Below, in pieces: positions 17,328 through 26,107 of a stretch of 64,000 nucleotides of DNA. The notes below the pieces were generated by a model. The model ran no database searches, was not told the origin of the DNA, and saw only the letters and a list, made by a program, of their open reading frames with translations. The translations under genes were made by a program, and so were the position numbers. Source of the DNA: Desulforhopalus sp. GTDB lineage: Bacteria > Desulfobacterota > Desulfobulbia > Desulfobulbales > Desulfocapsaceae. Numbering within the stretch: position 1 is the stretch's first letter; each line of letters opens with the position of its first letter. Location of the stretch: positions 338,506-402,505 of the forward strand of contig JAOTRX010000005.1 of NCBI GenBank assembly GCA_030247675.1, given 5' to 3'.

Positions 17328-17377
17328 AGCGTTCTCCTTGAAGGGAATTCCCCCTCATCATTCACTTTAACTATCAG

Positions 17378-17404
17378 CCGGGGGCTGAAACTTCCAGCCC
17401 CCGG
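17378..17404 (-). terminator. Strong GC hairpin after the flagellin gene
   Basis: CCGGGGGCTG (17378-17387), a 7-nt loop and CAGCCCCCGG (17395-17404) form a perfect 10-bp stem 15 nt past the flagellin stop. The tail beyond it on the minus strand (CTGATAGTTAA) is not a clean T-run. It may therefore be a partial terminator or an mRNA-stabilising hairpin that raises flagellin over flaG-fliD expression. Confidence 0.65.
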
Positions 17405-17418
17405 GTTGAATTAGGGGA

Positions 17419-18945
17419 TTATCCCAAGAGAGACAGGGCAAGCTGCGGTGCCTGGTTGGCTTGTGCCAGGATGGAGACACCAGCCTGTTGCAGAATATTC
17501 ATTTTTGTCATCGCTGAGGTTTCCATTGCTATGTCAGCATCGAGAATCCGCGAGCGAGCAGCAGAAAGGTTTTCGGCAACGTTGTTCAGGTTACCAATGG
17601 TGGATTCAAAACGATTCTGAATCGCGCCGAGGCCACCTCGGATGATGTCAACATCCTCAAGAGCAGCATCAATACTGGCAATAGCTGAAACCGCATCCGC
17701 GCGAGTAGCAACCGAGATCTGGTCAACAGTTACTGTTGCGATCGAGGCAACCTCATCCACACCACCAGACAAGGCAATCGTTCCAGCGGCACTTGCAGCA
17801 GTCGTTCCGCCAAAATCAACTAAGGCCTGCGCTTCTACAGCACTTGCCGAAGTCATGGCTTCAACGAGGGCAGCCAACTCTGCACCCGTGTCGGCAGCAG
17901 CAGACGTCAGAGCCGCAGTAATGGTGATCGTGCTACCGGACACAGCAACAGTGGTTCCATCATCAACACCGCCAGACAGAGCGAGGGTTTCGGCAGCACT
18001 TGCGGCACCCGACCCAGCAAAAGTCACCAATGCTTGTGCCTGCAAAGCACTAGCGGTTGTCAAGGCAGAAACAACAGCGGCCAGTTCCGCAGAAGTATCG
18101 GTGGCAGCCGCAGTCAGATCAGCGGTGATAGTAATGGTGGTACTTCCGGCCGTGTCGGTAGCTACTGCAACAGTCGTAGCAGCGCTCGCACCTCCAGCAA
18201 CGACCTCAACAGTAATGTTATTCCCTGCGGCTCCGACATCAACTGCCGTCACAGACAGTGACCCACCAGTAGTATTCGCTGCCTGAACACCAGCAAGACT
18301 GGCATCGTCAACAACAACTACTGAAATGTCATTGCCGGCCACACCGGCGGTCTGAGCTGTTGCCGTCAACGAACCGGCAACGTTGCTTGCGGACGCAGCG
18401 GTTACTGATACCACAGCAGCCTGAGTCTCACCCAAAGCGGCAGACCGGGCACTATTGATTGAAAAAGAAATAGTCTGGCTTGTACCGGCGTTGGCACCAA
18501 CCTGGAAGGTTGCATTGGTCATCGTACCGTCAATAACTGCTTTGCCGTTGAACTCGGTAGTTTGAGCAATACGGTCCAGCTCGTTCTTGAGTTGTGAAAC
18601 CTCATCGTTGAGAGATGTACGATCGCTGTCGGTGTTTGTGTCGTTGGCAGATTGAACGGCCAGCTCACGGATACGCTGCAGGATGTTGGTGCTTTCCTGG
18701 AGTGCACCTTCAGCAGTTTGCGCCAGAGAAATACCATCGTTGGCATTTCGTGCAGCCTGATTCAAACCACGAATCTGGGCAGTCATACGGTCGGAAATAG
18801 CAAGACCAGCGGCATCGTCCTTGGCGCTGTTGATTCGCAGACCAGACGACAAACGCTGCATTGATTTATTGAGGCTAGCTTGAGAAGTTCCCAGGTTACG
18901 TTGGGCGTTGAGAGATGCTACGTTGGTATTAATTGTTAAGGCCAT
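17419..18945 (-). CDS. fliC: Flagellin, with internal repeats in the variable domain
   Basis: This is the only flagellin in the window: 508 residues with the conserved D0/D1 N-terminus ('[19 protein letters not shown]', '[20 protein letters not shown]') and C-terminus ('[20 protein letters not shown]', '[17 protein letters not shown]'). The central region (about 170-405) is Ala/Thr/Ser/Val-rich. It contains two internal repeat pairs: residues 191-211 with 228-248, and residues 268-329 with 337-398 (offset 69). It has a GGAGG ribosome-binding site and a sigma-28 promoter at 19120-19147. The glycosylation genes to its right suggest that Ser/Thr in the central domain are glycosylated. Confidence 0.97.
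   Translation of the reverse strand: MALTINTNVASLNAQRNLGTSQASLNKSMQRLSSGLRINSAKDDAAGLAISDRMTAQIRGLNQAARNANDGISLAQTAEGALQESTNILQRIRELAVQSANDTNTDSDRTSLNDEVSQLKNELDRIAQTTEFNGKAVIDGTMTNATFQVGANAGTSQTISFSINSARSAALGETQAAVVSVTAASASNVAGSLTATAQTAGVAGNDISVVVVDDASLAGVQAANTTGGSLSVTAVDVGAAGNNITVEVVAGGASAATTVAVATDTAGSTTITITADLTAAATDTSAELAAVVSALTTASALQAQALVTFAGSGAASAAETLALSGGVDDGTTVAVSGSTITITAALTSAAADTGAELAALVEAMTSASAVEAQALVDFGGTTAASAAGTIALSGGVDEVASIATVTVDQISVATRADAVSAIASIDAALEDVDIIRGGLGAIQNRFESTIGNLNNVAENLSAARSRILDADIAMETSAMTKMNILQQAGVSILAQANQAPQLALSLLG
17752..18144 (-). repeat. Two tandem ~62-residue coding repeats in the flagellin variable domain
   Basis: Residues 268-329 and 337-398 of the flagellin align without gaps, with shared landmarks 'TITITA', 'DT-AELAA', 'QALV-F' and 'ALSGGVD'. 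The offset is 69 codons (207 nt). They look like a duplicated surface subdomain. Confidence 0.85.
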
Positions 18946-19523
18946 GATAAATCCTCCATGAATTTTTAAAGTGGGCGTCCTTGCCCTGTTTAAACATTTT
19001 TAAAGCGTGTTTTTGGGTATGGTATTTTTTCTGTCGCTCCTCCTCCTCTTGCAGTTGTTATTAAGATTACCGTTCGTTGATGCAATATCTGCCTTTTTGT
19101 ACTTTTGCTTTCAATTCACTCATCGGCAGAGCAAATGAAAACCTTTAATAAAAAATTCGTTATTTTTTCTCTGGGAAGGAAGTATTTTAATATTTTTTTA
19201 GTAAATCAGAGAGTTATCCGGATTGAAAAAAATACTATCTCTATTCAGCTTGACTCCACATCCCCGTTGTCTGACACGCCCCCTGCCAAAATAAAACTGA
19301 GCTGTACAACTAGCCTGCGCAAAGGAAAGGTATGCCCCAGCAGACTAAAAACAGCTCTCTTGATATTTCTGTTAAAATTTGAGAGAACTTGCACACAGGA
19401 AAAGGACTTCGACTGCAATCAAGACGACCTCGCCCTGTCTTTGTTTTTGCTCGACATACGACACCGTCTGCACAAACAGCATGGAAGAGAATAGATATCA
19501 ACATAATTTAACAGAGAAATATT
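18946..19523. other. Gene-poor AT-rich gap between flagellin and the maf gene
   Basis: This 578-nt stretch separates the divergent flagellin and maf genes. It carries the flagellin leader and its sigma-28 promoter. An open frame (ATG 19135 to 19494, plus strand, 119 residues, basic, no recognised motif) covers most of the rest. It overlaps the promoter and has no clear ribosome-binding site, so I do not call it a gene. I see no promoter that I would defend for the maf gene. Confidence 0.6.
19120..19147 (-). promoter_or_regulatory. Candidate sigma-28 promoter of the flagellin gene
   Basis: Read on the minus strand, TAAAGGTT (19147-19140), a 12-nt spacer and GCCGATGA (19127-19120) fit the FliA consensus with two or three mismatches. 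It lies about 175 nt before the flagellin start, leaving a long 5' leader where CsrA could bind (inference). Confidence 0.7.
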
Positions 19524-21635
19524 ATGTCAACGCCACTTGAAGGACAAGAAATAGCAAAGGAATCTGCTGCCAATACCAGCAACCCTCAAATCAGCTTAAG
19601 TATTCTCCCCGATTCCTTTAGAAACGACATGTTTGAAGACAATATGGCGTATTTTCGAGAATCCCAAGCTGCCATTTTTAACTCTATGGTCCATCACACA
19701 AGCAAGGAATACAGGCTTTGCAGCAACCCGGATGGCAGCCCGAATATCATCGAAATGAAGAGCAAAATGCCGCTTTACCGGGCATATACTATGGAAAACA
19801 TTCTTAAATTTATCCAAACAAGTATCAACAGCATGCCATGCAACGCCTTGATCATTGACACCTTTATCGGTGGGCTCGATGAAATTTGGAAAAAAAACAA
19901 TCCAATTCAGTATGGAATGGTCTCAAAGCTGTACAATGAGGGAATATTTAAAGATTTGGCACTTTCCGCAAAAGACCTTTCACCTTTAAAAGGCTTCAAC
20001 AATGATTACATGCCCTTTATTCGTCTTTACGGAATCGGCCTGGGCTATCACATCACCGAGCTGATTAAATCCAAGAATATCAGCTTCATGACCATCTACG
20101 AACCGCATCCGGACTTATTTTATACCTCGCTTTTTACCGTTCCATGGAGGCTAATTTTTAAATATTTCGACACCAAGGGCAAAGGACTCAATCTTGTTTT
20201 AGGAGGAACGCCGGAAAATGCAGTGCGGAGCAACACAGTTTTTATCAACCAGAGACTTGGACCACTCACCACCCTTTTCTATCGCCTCAACCACCTTTCT
20301 TCCAGCCAATCCAAAGAACTCATAAGAATTGAGCCTCAAGCAGATGCCATCGAAAGGTCTCAATCTGATGCAGGATGGTACGAAGATCAACGGCTTGGAT
20401 TCTACCTGAGCGCTAGAAATATTAGAAAAGAAAACAAGTTTTACTCCGGCAAAAAGACGAAGCTCTTTTTCCGGGCATTTATTGTCGGGGCCGGCCCCTC
20501 TCTAAACGAAACGTTACAGTATATCAAGACACACCAGCAAGATGCAGTGATAGTTTCCTGTGGTTCAGCAATTACCCCGCTTCTCAGGGCAGGTATTGTT
20601 CCGGATTACGAGGTCGTGCAAGAGCGTGTCTGGCAGTTTGAGAAACACGAGGAAAAACATGATCTTGATTTGGTGAAAAAGATAACCCTGCTAAAACTTA
20701 ATGTCGTTAGCCCAAGGATTGACAGGTTCTATAAAGACACCTTAGTGTTTCAGAAATACCGGGACCCGGGTTCGTCGCTGCTGGAGGGGAATTACCCTGT
20801 CACTACAGCAGTTAATCCAACTGTTACCAATGCGGGCATTTCCATGTGTGCGGCCCTCGGTGCCGATGAGGTCTATCTGTTCGGCGTAGATTACGGTGCG
20901 CCCAAAGATAGTGAGAAGATGCACGCAGACAATACAATATATGATGATACAAATATCGACGACAGTGTGGAGTCAAAAACACATTTTGATTTACCGGGCA
21001 ATCTGGGTGCCCAGATTAAAACCGATACTGTCTTGTCGTGGTCACATCACACAACGGAAATGAAAATTGCGGAGTTCCCAAAGATACAATGGATCAACGT
21101 CGGCGAGGGAGCTTTTATAAAAGGGGCTGCGCCACTGGCACCGGAAAACCTTCCGGTAAAATTTAAGAAAAAAATAGATAAGAAGAACCTGCTTAATGAA
21201 ATTTCCGCATGCTTTAACAACAAGTATTCTTCCAGCACCGTTCTCAACCGCTTAAAAACAACGCAAATGCAGCAAATTGATGAATACTTTCGGGCATTAT
21301 CGGGCTTCACCATTGCTACCCCTCAAACCAGGGATGAAATCACTAATGTCCTGACGCTCTTATATAAAGCCGTGAATACTGGAAAAGAAAAAACAGGATA
21401 TCTCCCGTCATCGCTTCTCCCCTATGGCTTTATTCAATTCATCAATAATGTTTATATCCAGTGCTCCTTAGCAAAGACCGATAAATCAGCGGTGGAATTT
21501 TTTAGAAAGGCGATGATAATCCTTGAAGATTATATCGCAAATATTGCGGCTGATTTGAAGAAAATCATGCAATATCTTGAGCTTGACGAAGAAATTGATT
21601 TGATCGAAACCTGGTATTACAGCGCAAAGGTATAG
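19524..21635 (+). CDS. Motility-associated factor (Maf) glycosyltransferase, DUF115 family
   Basis: Maf proteins transfer nonulosonic acids such as pseudaminic acid onto flagellin Ser/Thr residues in the cytoplasm (known in Campylobacter, Helicobacter and Aeromonas). The 703-residue product has an N-terminal Maf domain. The central DUF115 (MAF_flag10-type) domain shows 'FIVGAGPSLNETLQYIKTH', 'VIVSCGSAITPLLRAGIVPD' and 'AALGADEVYLFGVDYG'. A helical C-terminal part follows. Its base composition is more AT-rich than the flagellar genes. It is convergent with the pse operon and near flagellin, supporting flagellin as acceptor. Confidence 0.9.
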   Translation: MSTPLEGQEIAKESAANTSNPQISLSILPDSFRNDMFEDNMAYFRESQAAIFNSMVHHTSKEYRLCSNPDGSPNIIEMKSKMPLYRAYTMENILKFIQTSINSMPCNALIIDTFIGGLDEIWKKNNPIQYGMVSKLYNEGIFKDLALSAKDLSPLKGFNNDYMPFIRLYGIGLGYHITELIKSKNISFMTIYEPHPDLFYTSLFTVPWRLIFKYFDTKGKGLNLVLGGTPENAVRSNTVFINQRLGPLTTLFYRLNHLSSSQSKELIRIEPQADAIERSQSDAGWYEDQRLGFYLSARNIRKENKFYSGKKTKLFFRAFIVGAGPSLNETLQYIKTHQQDAVIVSCGSAITPLLRAGIVPDYEVVQERVWQFEKHEEKHDLDLVKKITLLKLNVVSPRIDRFYKDTLVFQKYRDPGSSLLEGNYPVTTAVNPTVTNAGISMCAALGADEVYLFGVDYGAPKDSEKMHADNTIYDDTNIDDSVESKTHFDLPGNLGAQIKTDTVLSWSHHTTEMKIAEFPKIQWINVGEGAFIKGAAPLAPENLPVKFKKKIDKKNLLNEISACFNNKYSSSTVLNRLKTTQMQQIDEYFRALSGFTIATPQTRDEITNVLTLLYKAVNTGKEKTGYLPSSLLPYGFIQFINNVYIQCSLAKTDKSAVEFFRKAMIILEDYIANIAADLKKIMQYLELDEEIDLIETWYYSAKV

Positions 21636-21736
21636 GTTTTTGAATTTCCGTGAGAGCCGACCAGTTGCTCCCGAGCTTTTCCGGTCTTTTAAAGGGGATA
21701 CAGTTTCCTATGAGTTATTGAACACACAAGGGCTTA

Positions 21737-22777
21737 TTACATATCAATTACACCCAGCTTAACCGGTGTATTAATTTTTACGCCGGTATTCAATCTCTTC
21801 CCGATAATGGCGTCCAAATATCTCGGCTCAAGCCCAAGACCGGGTCGTACGCTCCGCACCGCATCGGCCGTGATCACCTCTCCAGCCTGCAAATCCTTAA
21901 CAAAATAAAGCGATCTCCTATATTTGACGTTCCCTTGCTCGCTTGATTTGCAACCATAATCCACTTTCCCGAGGGCCTGCCACGCCGTCTTCGTGTCTCG
22001 GCACAAAGCCGCCAGTTCATCGGGCTCTATGGAAAAACTGTCGTCCGGGCCTCCACCTTTACGATCAAGCGTAAAGTGTTTTTCGATGATTGACGCACCT
22101 AAAGCCGCAGCTGCAATGGCCGTGGCGTTACCGAGAGTGTGATCGGAAAGTCCGGTCACCACGCCAAAACTCTTCGCCATGTCCGGGATGGTGAGCAAAT
22201 TATAGTCTTCGGCCGGTGCGGGATAGCCACTGACGCAATGCAGTAGTGCAAGGTCCTGACAGCCACCGTTACGTGCAACATCAATGGCATCTTGAATCTC
22301 CGCAGGACTTGCCATACCCGTTGAGATGATCATGGGCTTGCCGGTGCTCGCTACATATCTGATCAGCGGCAAATCAACCACCTCAAAGGATGCGATTTTG
22401 TATGCGGGTGCATTCAGATTTTCCAATAAATCAACGGCAGTATTATCAAAGGGCGTGCTGAAAACAGTGATCCCAAGCTTGCGTGCATGCTCGAACAATG
22501 GTGCATGCCATTCCCAGGGTGTATGGGCTTCTTCATATAACTGATACAGTGTCTTGCCATCCCACAAACCACCATGAATTTGGAACTCCTCAGCATCGCA
22601 GTTCAGGGTAATGGTGTCGGGACGATATGTCTGTAACTTGACCGAATCGGCCCCCGACTTTTTAGCCGCCTCAATAATCCTGAAGGCGTTTTCAATATTG
22701 CCGTTATGGTTGGCTGACATCTCCGCAATAATATAAGGTTGGCACCCTGTACCGATTTCGCGATTGTCAATTTTCAT
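21737..22777 (-). CDS. pseI: Pseudaminic acid synthase PseI (NeuB family)
   Basis: PseI condenses the altrose-type diacetamido sugar with phosphoenolpyruvate to give pseudaminic acid. From ATG 22777 the 346-residue protein has the NeuB-type TIM barrel ('YIIAEMSANHNGNIENAFRI', 'ADSVKLQTYRPDTITL', 'GLSDHTLGNATAIAAAALGA', 'IIEKHFTLDRKGGGPDDSFS'). A C-terminal SAF antifreeze-like domain follows ('RRSLYFVKDLQAGEVITAD', 'GLEPRYLDAIIGKRL'). The start overlaps the end of the WbqC-like gene by 11 nt. An in-frame GTG (22792) is possible. The 'YRPDTITL' form favours PseI over the sialic acid enzyme. Confidence 0.92.
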   Translation of the reverse strand: MKIDNREIGTGCQPYIIAEMSANHNGNIENAFRIIEAAKKSGADSVKLQTYRPDTITLNCDAEEFQIHGGLWDGKTLYQLYEEAHTPWEWHAPLFEHARKLGITVFSTPFDNTAVDLLENLNAPAYKIASFEVVDLPLIRYVASTGKPMIISTGMASPAEIQDAIDVARNGGCQDLALLHCVSGYPAPAEDYNLLTIPDMAKSFGVVTGLSDHTLGNATAIAAAALGASIIEKHFTLDRKGGGPDDSFSIEPDELAALCRDTKTAWQALGKVDYGCKSSEQGNVKYRRSLYFVKDLQAGEVITADAVRSVRPGLGLEPRYLDAIIGKRLNTGVKINTPVKLGVIDM

Positions 22778-23531
22778 AGTCAACTTCTTCACCTTTTTGA
22801 ATATCGTTGCTAACCGCTCTAGCCGAACGCCGGCCTGAGCGCATCACTTCACCAGCAGCGGGGCCAAGATTAAAAATGAGATCCAAAGCACTTGCGAATG
22901 GTATGAAAGGAGCAAATCGCTGGCTGTACACTGGATGCTCATATACATGAATCAAAACCTCAATGCCACGCCTCTCAAATGAATGTTTATCCTCAACAAG
23001 GTAGCTTTCAGCACCAGCAGGTGACAGATAACAATCCGCACCGACACATTCACAAAGGGCAGCAACATGCTCACCTCGCTCACCACCAACCCCTAATTTG
23101 CTGGCTCTAACCATCTCTGTCGTAACACCAAGCCTCTCAGCCATCCAGGAAATGAGGGCGCAGTTAAGTTCTACCAAGCGATTCGTGCGGGCAGCAGTTT
23201 GCAAAATAGTCACGACCTCATCAAAGGTATTTTGAAAATATGCAGCCTTCGCGTAGTTGGTTCGGAGAGATTTAGCCATCTTAACAGTAAACGATTGGTC
23301 AACCAACTCACATTCCGCTATTGCCTGACCGAGCCGACCAGAGGTCTTCACTGGCACTGTGAGGAATTCCAGCCCATTTTGGGTGCGGATGCGGTTGCGT
23401 TGCTGCCAGGATTGCTTTGAGAATCCAACATCATCGAGAACAATAAACAAATCAACCTGATCCGCTAAGTCAAACCAACCCACCCATGGGAGAAAGGTTG
23501 GCTGCGCAATGGCAAGTTTCTTGTGACTCAT
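22767..23531 (-). CDS. WbqC-like family protein
   Basis: The 254-residue protein matches the WbqC-like family, found in many O-antigen and nonulosonic acid clusters; its catalytic role is not established. Visible marks are 'LAIAQPTFLPWVGWFDLADQ', 'FIVLDDVGFSKQSWQQRNRI' and 'GADCYLSPAGAESYL'. It lies between the beta-propeller gene and pseI, and overlaps pseI by 11 nt. Its presence suggests the final sugar is a derivative of plain pseudaminic acid. Confidence 0.85.
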   Translation of the reverse strand: MSHKKLAIAQPTFLPWVGWFDLADQVDLFIVLDDVGFSKQSWQQRNRIRTQNGLEFLTVPVKTSGRLGQAIAECELVDQSFTVKMAKSLRTNYAKAAYFQNTFDEVVTILQTAARTNRLVELNCALISWMAERLGVTTEMVRASKLGVGGERGEHVAALCECVGADCYLSPAGAESYLVEDKHSFERRGIEVLIHVYEHPVYSQRFAPFIPFASALDLIFNLGPAAGEVMRSGRRSARAVSNDIQKGEEVDYEN

Positions 23532-23570
23532 GCAGTACCTCGATCAATTATTACTCTTTGATATAATTCA

Positions 23571-24476
23571 TCATTCCATCACTGCCATGCCAAAGCCGCT
23601 CCGACCGTAGCCGTTGCCGCAATAAAGCATAATCTTCTGTCCCTTATGATGGAATACGTACGGATAACAAACCATTTCAGAATCCCAGCCTTCGGACGAA
23701 ACTTGAATTGTTAAGTTGTCGTCCTTCCTTATGAAATGATACCCATCGGCTGACTCGGCGTACCCCATGCGATAGCCGCCACTATTCATGGCATAACAGT
23801 GCCACATTTTATAGATACCATCCTCTTTGATAACTGACGCCCTGGAAACCCGGCTCTCATCCCTGGATTTGTAGTCAACACTAACGATGCCCCTGCGTAC
23901 CCAGGTTATACCATCGGTGGACTCAGCATATTTTATATTGTACCGGGGCAACTCTGGTGTCTGCCATTCGTCGGCTGAATCGTACCACATTCTCCACACA
24001 TTGTTTTCTATGAGAATGCATGAAATTACCAATATCTGGTAAGGCTCTGCATCGGTTCTATCAATAATCGGAGCTCTCGAATAGCGGTGGAAGGAACCTC
24101 CGTCATCGCTGCTGATTGCCAAGCCGGACACCTCGGCTGCCCGCACGAGCGAGCCTTTATTCCAACCGAAATAGTAGAGGTACTTCTGTCCGAGATGGTT
24201 AACAATCCACGTTGGCGAAACGCCGTTATCGTCGAATGCCCCGAGACTCCCGAGCTCCAACACCGGTTTAGGCGATATCTTCAATATCTTTTGAGGGTCG
24301 TTGATATCGATTTCAACATATCCCGTAAGGGACCGGTTGAATTTGTCGCGGCCTGAAAAATATATCCTATACAGATCACCACTTATGTGGTCGGCGACGG
24401 GAAGCATCGCATGTGTCATGACCCATTCATACTGTCCTTCCGGCTTGAAGATGAGGCCCTTTTTAACCCATTTCAT
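23571..24476 (-). CDS. Five-bladed beta-propeller (glycosidase-like) protein in the pse operon
   Basis: The 301-residue protein shows repeated blade-like segments typical of GH43/GH32/GH130-like propellers: 'DLYRIYFSGRD', 'QKYLYYFGWN', 'VWRMWYDSADEW', 'IYKMWHCYAMNSGGYRMGYA' and 'HHKGQKIMLYCGNGYGRSGF'. There is no signal peptide, so it is cytoplasmic, which is odd for a polysaccharide hydrolase. Its ATG overlaps the pseG-like stop by 4 nt, so it is firmly in the operon. It may act on a sugar-nucleotide intermediate or modify the sugar. I cannot assign a reaction. Confidence 0.75.
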   Translation of the reverse strand: MKWVKKGLIFKPEGQYEWVMTHAMLPVADHISGDLYRIYFSGRDKFNRSLTGYVEIDINDPQKILKISPKPVLELGSLGAFDDNGVSPTWIVNHLGQKYLYYFGWNKGSLVRAAEVSGLAISSDDGGSFHRYSRAPIIDRTDAEPYQILVISCILIENNVWRMWYDSADEWQTPELPRYNIKYAESTDGITWVRRGIVSVDYKSRDESRVSRASVIKEDGIYKMWHCYAMNSGGYRMGYAESADGYHFIRKDDNLTIQVSSEGWDSEMVCYPYVFHHKGQKIMLYCGNGYGRSGFGMAVME

Positions 24477-25471
24477 TTCTCAACCCTTTTTGAATTCATA
24501 ATGACGCTTTTTAACTCATCAATTCCATTACCGATTTCCATACGGATGATATGCTTGTCATCTGGATAGGTAAAATCCCCTTTTGCAAGCATCGAACCAA
24601 GACTTGAAAGTTGGCTACGTTCGAGCATTCGCATGAAGCCTCGATATGTATCCCTTTGTAATTCGTCATGTGGTACGACGATGACGGGTGTGCCAACCCG
24701 CAAGGCCTCGAAAGCTGACAAACCGGGAGAGGCCAGCACAAGATCGGCGCGGTGCATCAATTCCGCCACATTGGAAATATTTCTGTATACGGTGACATTT
24801 TCGTGCATCGCAGCATGAGATCGAAGAACTTTCTGCAAATCATCATCGTGCCCGTAATGGCCGCCAAGAATGATATCAACAAGCATTGGCTGCTGCAGGT
24901 CAAGCAGTTGCAGTAATGCCTCAGAGGTCAGGTTTGCCGGGTCACTGCCGCCAAATATTAAGAGAATCCTTTTCGGTCCACAATTCTTTACCTTTGGCCG
25001 CTTTTGATATTCATAGAACTCGGGTCTTAAAATCCAATATTTGGGGCCGTAAAACGTGATCGTTCCGGTTTGACTATCGACAAAACGGACATTCTCAAAA
25101 CGGCTGCCGATATCTGCGGTTACGGCAATATCCGCATATCTGTTGGCGCCGGTAAGGTTAGTAAAGATCACCAACAGGGACTTTAAGGTCTTTTTAATAT
25201 CCCGAGCGAGATCCTCTGCAACGTCGATTTTATCAAAGATAATGATTTGCGGGCTTGTTAACCGGAGGTAGTTGAGGATTTCAGTATCATTTCCAAGTTG
25301 TGTTGCAGCAAACCCATTTTCACGAATCCTGGAGACAACCCCTTGGTCGCTTTTGGTTAAGAAATAGATATCTGCTTCGGAATGAAGTTCCCGGGCAAAT
25401 GTGATTGATTGCTGTACATGACCTAAACCCAGACGAACACTCCCGTCTGTTATGAAGCAGACTTTTTTCAT
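24473..25471 (-). CDS. pseG: PseG/SpsG-like UDP-sugar hydrolase or glycosyltransferase
   Basis: PseG removes UDP from UDP-2,4-diacetamido-2,4,6-trideoxy-altrose. The 332-residue product has the GT-B fold marks of PseG/SpsG: the N-terminal 'DGSVRLGLGHVQQSITFARE' (the conserved GxGH, with the catalytic His), 'RILLIFGGSDPANLTSEALL', and the UDP-binding region 'LVLASPGLSAFEALRVGTPV'. In operon context with pseB, pseC, pseF and pseI the hydrolase role is likely. A glycosyltransferase of the same fold cannot be ruled out. Confidence 0.8.
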   Translation of the reverse strand: MKKVCFITDGSVRLGLGHVQQSITFARELHSEADIYFLTKSDQGVVSRIRENGFAATQLGNDTEILNYLRLTSPQIIIFDKIDVAEDLARDIKKTLKSLLVIFTNLTGANRYADIAVTADIGSRFENVRFVDSQTGTITFYGPKYWILRPEFYEYQKRPKVKNCGPKRILLIFGGSDPANLTSEALLQLLDLQQPMLVDIILGGHYGHDDDLQKVLRSHAAMHENVTVYRNISNVAELMHRADLVLASPGLSAFEALRVGTPVIVVPHDELQRDTYRGFMRMLERSQLSSLGSMLAKGDFTYPDDKHIIRMEIGNGIDELKSVIMNSKRVEK

Positions 25472-25558
25472 TTATTCAATCAGGGGTTGTGGTTATGCTA
25501 TTCACCAGCAAGAAAAAAGCAGCACACCTCTTCTGATCCCTCCACAGGCCGACATCGA

Positions 25559-26098
25559 TTAAGCCTTCTGCCTCTCTCCGATCCTCCTTGCCGGACTCCC
25601 GACGTAAATCCCCCAGGGCGCGCAATCCTTATTTACAAAGCTGCCCGCACCAATCACGCAACCCTCACCGATGGTTACCGGCATAATCGTCGAGCGGGCA
25701 CCTATATAAACGTCGTTGCCAATCTCCAATCTTCCTCCTAAAACCTTGCTTTCGCCTTTTGCCATTCCGTCGACCATTTTGAGGCCTGGAGCATGGGAAT
25801 ACGTTGCTGACAAAAAGACCGTACCAGGACCGGTCGACACGCGGTCGCCAATGATCGTTAAACCGCCACCCCAGATAATAGTATGTGGTTGTACATCGGT
25901 ATACTCACCGATTGTCACTCCTTCACCGGCAAAAATAAATGCAAAATCACGGATCTTGCAATGATTGCCCAAATCAACAACATGAGGAAAGGCGATCTTG
26001 GCCATAGGGTAGATTTTCACGCCCTCGCCGCAGGATCTGAGTTTATCCTTCACGTTCTCCCCCATCAACTCAATGCCTTCAATGTTGTACGTTTCCAT
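25559..26098 (-). CDS. Hexapeptide-repeat (left-handed beta-helix) acyltransferase
   Basis: The 179-residue protein is rich in hexapeptide repeats: 'VVDLGNHCKIRDFAFIFAGE', 'VTIGEYTDVQPHTIIWGGGL', and 'RLEIGNDVYIGARSTIMPV' followed by 'IGEGCVIGAGSFV'. It ends in the family tail 'GIYVGSPARRIGERQ'. Such enzymes use acetyl-CoA or another acyl-CoA to acylate sugar hydroxyl or amino groups. No GNAT-type PseH is visible in the cluster, so this protein may supply the 4-amino acylation step, or decorate the sugar. It lies 9 nt after the epimerase homologue. Confidence 0.85.
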   Translation of the reverse strand: METYNIEGIELMGENVKDKLRSCGEGVKIYPMAKIAFPHVVDLGNHCKIRDFAFIFAGEGVTIGEYTDVQPHTIIWGGGLTIIGDRVSTGPGTVFLSATYSHAPGLKMVDGMAKGESKVLGGRLEIGNDVYIGARSTIMPVTIGEGCVIGAGSFVNKDCAPWGIYVGSPARRIGERQKA

Positions 26099-26107
26099 TT
26101 ATCTCCC

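Noticed and set aside
17642..18286. 214-codon frame opposite the flagellin variable domain
   Set aside because: It is a low-complexity shadow of the repeat-rich flagellin coding strand.
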